Source: JADCCX01 sp031372765
GTDB taxonomy: Bacteria > Pseudomonadota > Alphaproteobacteria > Rhizobiales > Beijerinckiaceae
Direction: 5' to 3'
Length of the DNA: 5,683 nt
Assembly (NCBI GenBank): GCA_031372765.1
Contig: JANMLW010000002.1
Coordinates: 1 to 5,683, forward strand
Part shown: piece by piece, positions 1-5,683 of the stretch
Layout of the letters: every line of letters begins with the position of its first letter
Numbering within the stretch: the stretch's first letter is position 1
Program-made: the position numbers and the translations under genes
The notes under the pieces: generated by a model
What the model was told of the DNA's origin: nothing
Database searches by the model: none
Seen by the model: the letters and a program-made list of their open reading frames with translations, nothing else

Positions 1-144
1 ATCCGATGCTGCATCGGCGCAAGAATGAAATTGCTAAAATGCAATAAAATTCAAAAATATGGAGATCAAATTGGCGAATTTACAATGTTATAACAAAACA
101 CCAGGAGCACGTAGTTCTAGTAGGGATTTTTTTGAAAATACCTG
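1..144. other. AT-rich non-coding region downstream of the chemotaxis gene
   Basis: G+C is about 36% over the first 120 bases, well below the roughly 55-65% of the thrS and folE coding DNA. The only plus-strand frame here (ATG at 59) runs into the antisense of the chemotaxis gene and has no ribosome binding site or recognisable protein. The region contains the 3-17 palindrome and a weak hairpin at 30-45 (ATTGC/GCAAT, six-base loop). On the minus strand that hairpin is followed by a T-rich stretch, so it is a weak terminator candidate. Nothing else is recognised. Confidence 0.5.
3..17. repeat. Perfect 7-bp inverted repeat at the window edge
   Basis: The two arms CCGATGC and GCATCGG flank a single central base, so as RNA it would fold with six pairs and a three-base loop. 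It is GC-rich inside otherwise AT-rich DNA. On the minus strand it lies about 130 bases past the stop of the chemotaxis gene. It could be part of a transcription terminator whose U-tract falls outside the window, or a protein-binding site. No T-run follows it on the plus strand. Its function cannot be settled from here. Confidence 0.35.
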
Positions 145-1845
145 TCAAGCTGCTACTTTACGAAGGAACTCGCCGATTGCCGCATCAATCTGCCTTGAAA
201 CATCTTTCACTTCTGATGCAGCGAGGCTGACGCCCTCAACCGTCTTTCCAGCTTCGATGATGCCCTTCAATACATCGGATGCTTCATTACGGATGGATGC
301 CGTATAGGTTGTCGCGGCATTTGCGGCATGTGCCATTTCCGCAACGGCTCCACCCTGCTGAGTGATCACGACTGCCATGTTATGTGAATATGCCTCAGCT
401 TCGCCAATGGCCTGAACAATCGACCTGATGGCGGTGATTGACGTTTGCGTGGTTGATTGGATGGTGCCGATCTGACCCGCGATTTCCTGCGTTGCCTGTC
501 CTGTCCGAGCCGCAAGCGTCTTCACTTCTGATGCCACAACCGCAAAACCACGGCCACTTTCGCCGGCGCGGGCGGCTTCGATCGTCGCGTTCAGGGCAAG
601 AAGATTGGTCTGGTCTGCGATGGAGCGGATAAGCTCGACAACCTCGCCGATATGATGAGTGGCGGTCGCCAATTCGTCAACGGAACGGTTTGTCAGGTTT
701 GCGAGTACATTCGCTTTTTTTACGACACCATGTGTGGTGTTAAGCTGTCCCAGCAATGATGATATGGAAGTTTCCATTTCCGCACTTGTCGCAGCAACAG
801 AATTGATCGTCTTGTCTGTCAGGTCGGAGGATGCATTCAACATTGAAATGCGTTGCTGCGCGTTGTCAGTCGTCAATTTCAGATGATCCGCTGAAACACC
901 AAGTTCCCTTGAGTTATTGTCAAGACCAGAGGTTATATCCAGGATCGAGTCTTCAAAGACCTTCACGGCGGCTTCCAACACATTTATACGGTCAGCCCTT
1001 TCGGAGGCTGCGGAACCAAGACTGTTGCGCGCTTTCATCAATTCCAGCCGCTGCGTCTCAAGTTCTTCAAAGGATTTCACCACAATTGCAAGTTCAGTGG
1101 CCATTTTCGCATCGGTCAAGCTGCTGACGGGCTGCCCTGCTTTGAAATTCTTCAGGGCGGTTGTAACCGCACCTATGAAATGCCCCATTTGCAGATGGAA
1201 ATATGCCATGAAGACAATGACGGTCAGCACCGTGACGGCAAATGTTCCAACGAGGATGCGCTCCTCCATAGAAGCAGACTGAACAGCGCGTTTCTGTGCG
1301 CTGTCTTTTTGCTCGACAATGGCATCGGAAATTTGCTTACGGTGTGTGCCAATCGCCCCACGAATAACGTTCAATTTCGCATAGACATCGGTCAAAGCCT
1401 GTTTGCTGGCTGGCGGATTGAGAATGACAGCATCAATATCCGCGTGATATTGCACCATTGACGCGCGGTGAGACCGCATTTTTACTTTCATGTCATCGGG
1501 CAGATCACGTTCAAGATTTTTGTCGATTTCCGCAATGGCCCTTTTGCCATAACCTGCCGCCAACTCACGTACACCGGTCACATAACTCTTGATTTTGTTC
1601 TCCAGCTCTTTGCGTTCACTGGACGTAAAATCATAAAGCGCAGCAGCGGAGTGGCCCAGAACGCGCGCCTCCTCATTGAAAAAAGTTGCAGAAAGGTGTC
1701 CTTCATTGGCATTTGCCAGTATCGACAATCTGCTTTGGGCATCTCCGGACATTTTTAAAAAGTGCCAATTCAGGACGGCACCGCACCCTATGACAGCAAC
1801 AACAAAAACTGCGAAGACAATGAACTGGCCACGAAGAGAGCGCAT
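145..1845 (-). CDS. Methyl-accepting chemotaxis protein (transmembrane receptor)
   Basis: This 566-residue inner-membrane receptor should sense a ligand or stress and control CheA kinase through CheW. The start MRSLRGQF leads into a first membrane helix at about residues 8-28. A largely helical periplasmic region covers about 31-196, with no PAS or Cache signature visible, and a second membrane helix spans about 197-216. A divergent HAMP-like linker lies at about 217-270. The signalling domain then runs to the C-terminus. Its hairpin tip at about 408-438 is nearly canonical (IADQTNLLALNATIEAARAGE, then GRGFAVVASEV), so CheA/CheW contacts should be kept. There is no C-terminal NWETF-type pentapeptide for CheR/CheB docking. 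No chemotaxis gene lies beside it, so the ligand is unknown. The ATG at 1845 lacks a clear Shine-Dalgarno but is the start that keeps the first membrane helix. MCP identity is near certain; the sensory role is not known. Confidence 0.95.
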   Translation of the reverse strand: MRSLRGQFIVFAVFVVAVIGCGAVLNWHFLKMSGDAQSRLSILANANEGHLSATFFNEEARVLGHSAAALYDFTSSERKELENKIKSYVTGVRELAAGYGKRAIAEIDKNLERDLPDDMKVKMRSHRASMVQYHADIDAVILNPPASKQALTDVYAKLNVIRGAIGTHRKQISDAIVEQKDSAQKRAVQSASMEERILVGTFAVTVLTVIVFMAYFHLQMGHFIGAVTTALKNFKAGQPVSSLTDAKMATELAIVVKSFEELETQRLELMKARNSLGSAASERADRINVLEAAVKVFEDSILDITSGLDNNSRELGVSADHLKLTTDNAQQRISMLNASSDLTDKTINSVAATSAEMETSISSLLGQLNTTHGVVKKANVLANLTNRSVDELATATHHIGEVVELIRSIADQTNLLALNATIEAARAGESGRGFAVVASEVKTLAARTGQATQEIAGQIGTIQSTTQTSITAIRSIVQAIGEAEAYSHNMAVVITQQGGAVAEMAHAANAATTYTASIRNEASDVLKGIIEAGKTVEGVSLAASEVKDVSRQIDAAIGEFLRKVAA

Positions 1846-1849
1846 CAGG

Positions 1850-1862
1850 TAGAAACTTTCTA
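1850..1862. repeat. 13-base palindrome abutting the chemotaxis gene start
   Basis: TAGAAA and TTTCTA flank one central C, giving a perfect six-base-pair dyad only four bases upstream of the start codon of the minus-strand chemotaxis gene. It occupies the place where a Shine-Dalgarno would be expected, and none is seen. It may be an operator or an RNA hairpin affecting initiation. It may also be chance in AT-rich DNA. Confidence 0.35.
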
Positions 1863-1871
1863 GATTACCTC

Positions 1872-1889
1872 ATAAACCTGCATGTTTAT
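1872..1889. repeat. Inverted repeat in the chemotaxis gene leader
   Basis: ATAAAC and GTTTAT form a perfect six-base-pair dyad around a six-base centre (CTGCAT), ten bases upstream of the 13-base palindrome. One arm overlaps the candidate -10 element at 1885-1890, which is a typical position for a repressor operator. The regulator is unknown. AT-rich composition raises the odds of chance. Confidence 0.3.
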
Positions 1890-1913
1890 CCTGAAGAAAT
1901 TGTAAATTACCAA
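1885..1913 (-). promoter_or_regulatory. Candidate sigma70-like promoter for the chemotaxis gene
   Basis: On the minus strand, TTGGTA (1913-1908) and GATAAA (1890-1885) are separated by 17 bases. Each matches the -35/-10 consensus at four of six positions. They lie about 40-70 bases upstream of the start codon and downstream of the end of thrS, so the receptor gene would have its own transcript. The matches are weak and the DNA is AT-rich, so this is only a candidate. Confidence 0.3.
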
Positions 1914-1935
1914 AAAAATGTCGCCTTATCATTCA

Positions 1936-1966
1936 CTTGATCAAATGGCTCTACAGCCGGATCAAG
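1936..1966 (-). terminator. Stem-loop after thrS, possible transcript end
   Basis: The outer arms CTTGATC/GATCAAG (seven pairs) enclose inner arms GGCT/AGCC (four pairs) with a four-base loop. The stem is interrupted by an asymmetric internal loop. It begins 21 bases after the thrS stop codon on the minus strand. No U-tract follows directly; a run of seven T lies about 18 bases further on. It is therefore not a canonical intrinsic terminator, but it could end or stabilise the 3' end of the operon mRNA. Confidence 0.35.
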
Positions 1967-1987
1967 CAACGTCAATTACACAAAACC

Positions 1988-3958
1988 TCAACGCCGCAAA
2001 TCAGGTGGCGTTGCCTCGTCTTCCAGCATCGCCATCGCTTCAGCCAGCGGAATGACTGTCGAGCCTTGTGAACCAAGCCTGCGGATTGATACCGTGCGCT
2101 CCTCCGCCTCGCGCTTGCCCAGAGCCATGATCACCGGCGTCTTGGCCAGCGAATGCTCGCGCACCTTGTAGTTGATCTTCTCGTTGCGCAAATCCGCCCG
2201 CGCCCGCAAACCATGGGCAAAAGCCAGTTCCGTCACCTCGTGGGCATAGTCATCCGCATCCGATGTGATGGTGCAGACCACAATTTGTTCAGGTGACATC
2301 CACAGCGGGAAATGCCCGGCATGGGACTCGATCAGAATGCCGAGGAACCGCTCCAGCGAACCACAGATGGCGCGGTGCACCATGACAGGCTGCTGCTTTG
2401 AGCCATCGGAGGCGATGTAGAATGCGCCAAAACGCTCGGGCAGGTTGAAATCGACCTGCGTCGTGCCGCATTGCCATTCCCGGCCGATTGCGTCGCGCAG
2501 GGTGTACTCAAACTTTGGACCATAAAACGTCCCTTCGCCTTCATTGATACCCGTCTTGATCCGCCCACCGGATTCAGCCGCCATCTTGATAAGAACCTTG
2601 CGCAGGATATCCTCAGCATGGTCCCACATCGCATCGCTGCCGACACGTTTTTCCGGGCGCGTGGCAAGTTTCACCACCACCTCTTCAAAGCCGAAATGCC
2701 GATACACCGACATCATAAGATCGTTGATCTTCAGGCACTCGGCCTCCAGCTGGTCTTCCGTGCAGAAAATATGGGCGTCGTCCTGGGTGAAGCCCCGCAC
2801 GCGCATCAGTCCATGCAACGCGCCTGATGGCTCGTAGCGATGAACGGAGCCAAATTCCGCAAGCCGGATAGGCAGATCTCGGTAGGACTTGAGACCATGC
2901 TTGAAGATTTGCACATGACCGGGGCAGTTCATCGGCTTGAGGGCAAACACCTTCTGGTCAGCGGATTCATCCCTTGGGTTCATGAAGGCATGAGCGGATT
3001 TAACCGCGAACATGTTCTCCTGATACCAGCCCCAGTGCCCCGATGTTTCCCATAGAGATTTATCCAGCACCTGCGGGGCGTTCACCTCCTCGTAATCACG
3101 ACGGAGACGGCGGCGCATGTAGGCGATGACCTGCTGGAACATGGTCCAGCCCTTGGAATGCCAGAAGACAGTGCCCGGCCCCTCTTCCTGAAAATGAAAC
3201 AGGTCCATCTCGCGGCCAAGCTTGCGATGGTCGCGCTTCTCGGCCTCCTCGATCTGCAGGATATAGGCGTCAAGCTCGTCCTGCGTGGCAAATGCCGTGG
3301 CATAGATGCGTGACAGCATGGGGTTGTTGCTGTCCCCGCGCCAATAGGCACCGGCCACCTTCATGAGTTTGAATGCAGCCCCGATGTGCCCGACCGATGT
3401 CATGTGCGGGCCGCGGCAAAGGTCTATCCACTCACCCTGCCGGTACATTTTCAGGTCTTCGCCCGGGGGGATCATGTCCACCAGCTCCACCTTGAAATGC
3501 TCGCCTTTGGCGCGGAAGAAATCCTTGGCCTGATCGCGGGTCCAGACCTCTTTGGTGAAGGCAGCATTCCTGCCGATGATCTCGCGCATCTTCTTCTCGA
3601 TCGCGGGAAAGTCTTCTGGCGTGAAGGGCGTTTCGCGGTGGAAATCGTAGTAGAAACCATTCTCGATAATGGGGCCGATGGTCACCTGTGTACCCGGATG
3701 CAGCGCCTGAACGGCTTCCGCCAGCACATGCGCACAATCATGCCGGATCAGTTCCAGACAGCGCGGATCGGTGCGGGCGAGAAACTCCAGCTTTGCATCC
3801 GCCGTGATGGGATCAGCGAGGTCAACCACCACGCCGTTGATGGCCGCGGCAACTGTTCGCTTGAGCAATGAGGGGGAAATACCACCGGCAATCTCGGCAG
3901 CGGTGATCCCGATCTTGTAGGGGCGCACCGCGCCATCAGGAAATGTCAGATTGATCAT
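1988..3958 (-). CDS. thrS: Threonine--tRNA ligase (threonyl-tRNA synthetase)
   Basis: This cytoplasmic class II synthetase attaches threonine to tRNA(Thr) and edits mischarged Ser-tRNA(Thr). The protein has 656 residues, a normal family length. The N-terminal TGS-like domain covers about 1-61. The editing domain has the HDCAH motif (His73, His77) and Cys181/His185. The catalytic core has zinc ligands Cys345 (in KPMNCPGH), His396 and His528. Motif 2 lies around Arg374-Glu376 and motif 3 (GSLERFLGILIE) has Arg537. The anticodon-binding domain runs from about 553 to the end. The frame is open further upstream to an ATG at 4114, but the start at 3958 is chosen because GGAGGG lies seven bases before it and the protein then begins MINLTFPDGA, as in relatives. 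It is the last gene of a three-gene operon, 56 bases after yidD. A possible anticodon-like operator hairpin lies in that gap. Confidence 0.98.
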   Translation of the reverse strand: MINLTFPDGAVRPYKIGITAAEIAGGISPSLLKRTVAAAINGVVVDLADPITADAKLEFLARTDPRCLELIRHDCAHVLAEAVQALHPGTQVTIGPIIENGFYYDFHRETPFTPEDFPAIEKKMREIIGRNAAFTKEVWTRDQAKDFFRAKGEHFKVELVDMIPPGEDLKMYRQGEWIDLCRGPHMTSVGHIGAAFKLMKVAGAYWRGDSNNPMLSRIYATAFATQDELDAYILQIEEAEKRDHRKLGREMDLFHFQEEGPGTVFWHSKGWTMFQQVIAYMRRRLRRDYEEVNAPQVLDKSLWETSGHWGWYQENMFAVKSAHAFMNPRDESADQKVFALKPMNCPGHVQIFKHGLKSYRDLPIRLAEFGSVHRYEPSGALHGLMRVRGFTQDDAHIFCTEDQLEAECLKINDLMMSVYRHFGFEEVVVKLATRPEKRVGSDAMWDHAEDILRKVLIKMAAESGGRIKTGINEGEGTFYGPKFEYTLRDAIGREWQCGTTQVDFNLPERFGAFYIASDGSKQQPVMVHRAICGSLERFLGILIESHAGHFPLWMSPEQIVVCTITSDADDYAHEVTELAFAHGLRARADLRNEKINYKVREHSLAKTPVIMALGKREAEERTVSIRRLGSQGSTVIPLAEAMAMLEDEATPPDLRR

Positions 3959-3965
3959 TTTATAA

Positions 3966-3971
3966 CCCTCC
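3966..3971 (-). promoter_or_regulatory. thrS ribosome binding site (decides the start)
   Basis: GGAGGG on the minus strand lies seven bases before the ATG at 3958. This near-ideal Shine-Dalgarno fixes the thrS start and argues against the in-frame ATG at 4114. A second SD-like AGGAG lies a little further upstream, starting in the 3' arm of the hairpin at 3979-3995. Confidence 0.8.
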
Positions 3972-3978
3972 GCCCACT

Positions 3979-3995
3979 CCTGCGAACCACGCAGG
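3979..3995 (-). promoter_or_regulatory. Anticodon-arm-like hairpin in the thrS leader (candidate translational operator)
   Basis: On the thrS mRNA strand CCTGCG and CGCAGG pair around TGGTT. Counted as a tRNA anticodon arm it is five pairs (CCUGC/GCAGG) plus a seven-base loop GUGGUUC. This puts U at position 33 and GGU, a threonine anticodon, at 34-36. It lies at -37 to -21 from the thrS start, just upstream of the Shine-Dalgarno. In E. coli, ThrRS is known to bind an anticodon-like hairpin in its own leader and block ribosome entry. Differences from a real anticodon arm are U instead of purine at 37 and a pairable 32/38 (G/C). The role here is inferred and chance is possible. Confidence 0.45.
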
Positions 3996-4014
3996 TAGGC
4001 ATCACCGGACAGTG

Positions 4015-4407
4015 TCAAGGCGATCCCGGTTTCCCGTCCGGAGGGATACCGTCGCATGCGAAAGAGCGTTCCGGCTGCACCGGTTCCACCGAAGCCCACC
4101 GCCCATAGCGCCACGGCGTAAACGAACTTGCCGTTTCGGGCAATATCCCGGGCACGGGATCAAACCCGTTTGTTCCACCGGGTCGACACCGGCAAAGGCG
4201 GGAAAGGCCCATCCAGCCACCTGCCCAGCCGCCATGCTGACGCAGAGCCTGATCCATATACTCCGAGCAGGTTGGCAAATGACGGCACCAGCGCCCCAAC
4301 AGGCTGGAGAGTGTATAACCGTAAGCCTGCACCGGAAGCCGCAGGAAGGATGCTGCAGGCCTTTGCTGCCAGTCCAGACGCGATATCGGATCGTAACGGC
4401 GTGTCAC
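4015..4407 (-). CDS. yidD: YidD family membrane protein insertion efficiency factor
   Basis: YidD is a small protein peripheral to the inner membrane that improves YidC/Sec-dependent insertion of membrane proteins. The 130-residue product carries the family core at about 30-86: an aliphatic segment (YTLSSLLG), CRHLPTCSEY (Cys41, Cys47), an HGGWAGGWMG segment, the RLCRCRP segment (Cys72, Cys74) and a closing DPVP. The C-terminal tail includes PWRYGRW, as in rhizobial relatives, and then about 26 extra residues. E. coli YidD is about 85 residues, so both ends are extended. The start is GTG at 4407, overlapping the stop of the upstream gene by four bases (GTGA), which points to translational coupling. 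No strong Shine-Dalgarno is visible, so the exact start is less sure than the identity. thrS follows 56 bases downstream. Confidence 0.9.
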   Translation of the reverse strand: MTRRYDPISRLDWQQRPAASFLRLPVQAYGYTLSSLLGRWCRHLPTCSEYMDQALRQHGGWAGGWMGLSRLCRCRPGGTNGFDPVPGILPETASSFTPWRYGRWASVEPVQPERSFACDGIPPDGKPGSP

Positions 4408-4877
4408 GCAGCCGACATCGACGGAACACTCGATGTAGACTTGGCTGCCTGCATCGTCTCGATCTGGTCAACCGCATCGACCACGGCATCGAAGGTCAGC
4501 AATGTGGAGGCGTGGCGCGCCTTGAAGTCGCGAACAGGTTCCAGCACCTTTACCTCCTCCCATTTGCCGGTTGGCGGTTGACCATTAGCCTTGAGCATGG
4601 CCCGCACCGCATCCCGCGTCTGGCGGAGTTCATGAGATGATGCACCAATGATGTTGCGAGCCATGATCGAGGACGCCGCCTGCCCCAGTGCGCAGGCTTT
4701 CACATCGTGGGCAAAATCAGTCACCACACCGTCAGTCATTACAAGATCAACTGTGACACGAGAACCGCACAGCTTGGAATGGGCAGTCACTCTCGCCATC
4801 GGCACAGCAAGCCGCCCAAGATGGGGAATATCCGCCGCCAGTTCCAGAATACGTCTGTTGTAAATGTCATCAAGCAT
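4404..4877 (-). CDS. NifU/IscU N-terminal-like Fe-S scaffold family protein
   Basis: The 157-residue product resembles IscU/SufU/NifU-N scaffolds, on which Fe-S clusters are built and handed on in the cytoplasm. It starts MLDDIYNRRIL, like scaffold N-termini. Cys37 (in SKLCGS) and Cys62 (in KACALGQAASSIM) match the first two cluster-binding cysteines. The third, expected in an R-x-K-C-A context, is Ser124 in RHASTLLTFDAV. The Asp that usually follows the first cysteine by two positions is Ser39. I recall the same RHAST form in rhizobial relatives, so this looks like a lineage-specific family rather than a mutation. No iscS, sufS, hscA or iscA is adjacent. It is the first gene of the operon with yidD (four-base overlap) and thrS. 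The Shine-Dalgarno is weak. A true scaffold role is uncertain, so no gene symbol is given. Confidence 0.85.
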   Translation of the reverse strand: MLDDIYNRRILELAADIPHLGRLAVPMARVTAHSKLCGSRVTVDLVMTDGVVTDFAHDVKACALGQAASSIMARNIIGASSHELRQTRDAVRAMLKANGQPPTGKWEEVKVLEPVRDFKARHASTLLTFDAVVDAVDQIETMQAAKSTSSVPSMSAA

Positions 4878-4916
4878 GGCTTACCCACATAGCGTGCATG
4901 TGCTTCATTTGCGAGT

Positions 4917-4946
4917 AAGATATAGAGCAAAGCTCCTTCATATCTT
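4917..4946. promoter_or_regulatory. Two-part dyad between the divergent NifU-like and folE genes
   Basis: AAGATAT (4917-4923) pairs with ATATCTT (4940-4946), and inside it GAGC (4925-4928) pairs with GCTC (4932-4935) around AAA. A further GTA/TAC match outside extends the symmetry with a small offset. It sits 40-70 bases upstream of the NifU-like start and about 75 bases upstream of the folE start. This is a suitable site for an operator acting on either promoter. The four Ts on its plus-strand side also give it some terminator likeness, but no plus-strand gene precedes it. The function is inferred. Confidence 0.35.
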
Positions 4947-4994
4947 TTACGGATCGCCCCAAGGCATTGGTGGTCCAGGCAGCATTGAGGCACG

Positions 4995-5000
4995 TATATT
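4995..5000 (+). promoter_or_regulatory. Candidate -10 element for folE
   Basis: TATATT matches the -10 consensus at five of six positions and would give a leader of only about 15 bases ahead of the ATG at 5022. No convincing -35 hexamer is seen at the right distance. The call rests on one hexamer and is tentative. Confidence 0.25.
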
Positions 5001-5011
5001 CACTTATCGAT

Positions 5012-5016
5012 GGAGG
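5012..5016 (+). promoter_or_regulatory. folE ribosome binding site (decides the start)
   Basis: GGAGG lies five bases before the ATG at 5022. It overlaps an earlier in-frame ATG at 5010 that has no Shine-Dalgarno of its own, so 5022 is the better start. Confidence 0.75.
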
Positions 5017-5021
5017 CACCG

Positions 5022-5657
5022 ATGGATGAACTGGTTAAGACCTCGACACTCCGCGCTGTAGAGTCCAGCCCGGAAGCTGTCGTGAAGCCAACACGCGAAG
5101 AAGCGATGGATGCTGTCCGCACCCTGTTGCGCTGGGCGGGTGATAACCCGGAGCGGGAAGGCTTGCTGGACACCCCAAAGCGTGTCGTCAAGGCCTACGA
5201 GGAATTGTTTAAGGGCTACGGCGAGAACCCTGACGAAATCCTCAACAAGGTCTTCAAGGACGTTGATGGCTATGATGACATGGTCGTCGTCCGCGACATC
5301 CCGTTCTATTCGCACTGCGAACACCACATGGTGCCCTTCGTAGGCAAGGCACATATCGCCTATTATCCCTCCGACGGCGTGGTCGGCCTGTCAAAACTTG
5401 CCCGCCTTGTCGATGTTTATGGCCGCCGCCTGCAAACGCAGGAAACGATGACCGCGCAGATCATAAATGCCATGAACAGCGCACTCCAACCGCGCGGCGT
5501 GGCCGTGCTGGTGGAGGCAGAACACATGTGCATGTCCATGCGCGGCGTACAGAAGCACGGTTCCTCGACCATTACGACGCAGTTCTCCGGTATTTTCCGC
5601 GATGACCCACAGGAACAGGTGAAGTTTTTCACATTGGTGCGGGGTGCGGGGCGGTAA
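5022..5657 (+). CDS. folE: GTP cyclohydrolase I, type 1
   Basis: This enzyme converts GTP to 7,8-dihydroneopterin triphosphate and formate, the first step of tetrahydrofolate and pterin synthesis. It acts in the cytoplasm as a homodecamer. The product has 211 residues, normal for bacterial FolE. Zinc ligands are Cys99 and His102 (in SHCEHHMVP) and Cys170 (in EAEHMCMSMRG). Other family blocks are the EGLLDTPKRV segment, the VVGLSKLARLVDVYGRRLQTQE helix region at about 120-141 and GSSTITTQFSG near the C-terminus. The first 25 or so residues are variable, as is usual. An in-frame ATG four codons upstream (5010) would add MEAP, but it overlaps the Shine-Dalgarno and is not preferred. folE is transcribed away from the NifU-like/yidD/thrS operon. 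In related bacteria hisI often follows; the window ends too soon to see. Confidence 0.98.
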   Translation: MDELVKTSTLRAVESSPEAVVKPTREEAMDAVRTLLRWAGDNPEREGLLDTPKRVVKAYEELFKGYGENPDEILNKVFKDVDGYDDMVVVRDIPFYSHCEHHMVPFVGKAHIAYYPSDGVVGLSKLARLVDVYGRRLQTQETMTAQIINAMNSALQPRGVAVLVEAEHMCMSMRGVQKHGSSTITTQFSGIFRDDPQEQVKFFTLVRGAGR

Positions 5658-5683
5658 GAGGCGTGACTACTCTTTTACAGCGG
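5658..5683. other. Start of the region downstream of folE
   Basis: These 26 bases hold no recognisable gene start, ribosome binding site or terminator hairpin. A TTTT run occurs, but no stem precedes it. Confidence 0.4.

Noticed and set aside
126..138. T7 run near the end of the chemotaxis gene as a plus-strand terminator
   Set aside because: No GC-rich stem precedes it on the plus strand and no plus-strand gene ends there; on the minus strand it is an A-run.
59..307. An 82-codon plus-strand frame at the left edge
   Set aside because: Most of it is antisense to the C-terminus of the chemotaxis receptor; no ribosome binding site and no family resemblance.
3386..3871. A 161-codon plus-strand frame opposite thrS
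   Set aside because: It lies wholly antisense to the catalytic and editing coding region of thrS, and its translation shows no recognisable domain.
3959..4114. A 52-residue N-terminal extension of ThrS starting at the ATG at 4114
   Set aside because: It would overlap the conserved yidD reading frame, has no homology to ThrRS N-termini, and the ATG at 3958 has an ideal GGAGGG and the expected MINLTFPDGA start.
4012..4640. Two long plus-strand frames (189 and 170 codons) opposite yidD and the NifU-like gene
   Set aside because: They are antisense to two clearly conserved genes, resemble no family I know, and have no convincing ribosome binding sites; GC-rich coding DNA commonly leaves such frames open.
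4787..4993. A 68-codon minus-strand frame spanning the upstream region of the NifU-like gene
   Set aside because: Its 3' half is a shifted frame of the NifU-like gene, there is no good start signal, and the product is not recognisable; the intergenic part is better read as regulatory DNA.

Overview
The window looks like chromosomal DNA of an alphaproteobacterium, most likely of the Hyphomicrobiales (Rhizobiales). This rests on the rhizobial-type sequences of the threonyl-tRNA synthetase, the YidD protein and the Cys-to-Ser NifU/IscU-like protein, and on their arrangement next to folE. It is inference from remembered family sequences, not from a search. Five complete protein-coding genes are present; no RNA gene, CRISPR array, insertion sequence or phage gene was seen.

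Layout. Positions 1-144 are AT-rich (about 36% G+C over the first 120 bases) and non-coding. A methyl-accepting chemotaxis protein gene follows on the minus strand (145-1845). A 142-base gap (1846-1987) holds inverted repeats and the probable end of the next transcript. A minus-strand operon then reads from right to left: a NifU/IscU-like gene (4404-4877), yidD (4015-4407, sharing four bases with the gene before it) and thrS (1988-3958, 56 bases after yidD). A 144-base divergent intergenic region (4878-5021) contains a strong dyad. folE (5022-5657) is read on the plus strand, and the last 26 bases hold no recognisable gene.

Functions. thrS charges tRNA(Thr). yidD helps membrane-protein insertion. 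The NifU-like protein resembles an Fe-S scaffold but lacks one of the three cluster cysteines. folE starts the tetrahydrofolate/pterin pathway. These are housekeeping genes. The chemotaxis receptor is the only accessory-type gene and has its own AT-rich surroundings.

Most interesting point. The short yidD-thrS spacer can fold, on the thrS mRNA, into a five-base-pair stem with a seven-base loop carrying U-GGU. This is the geometry of a tRNA(Thr) anticodon arm and lies just upstream of the thrS ribosome binding site. It suggests translational autocontrol by tRNA mimicry, as known for E. coli thrS. No clearly new multi-gene system was found.
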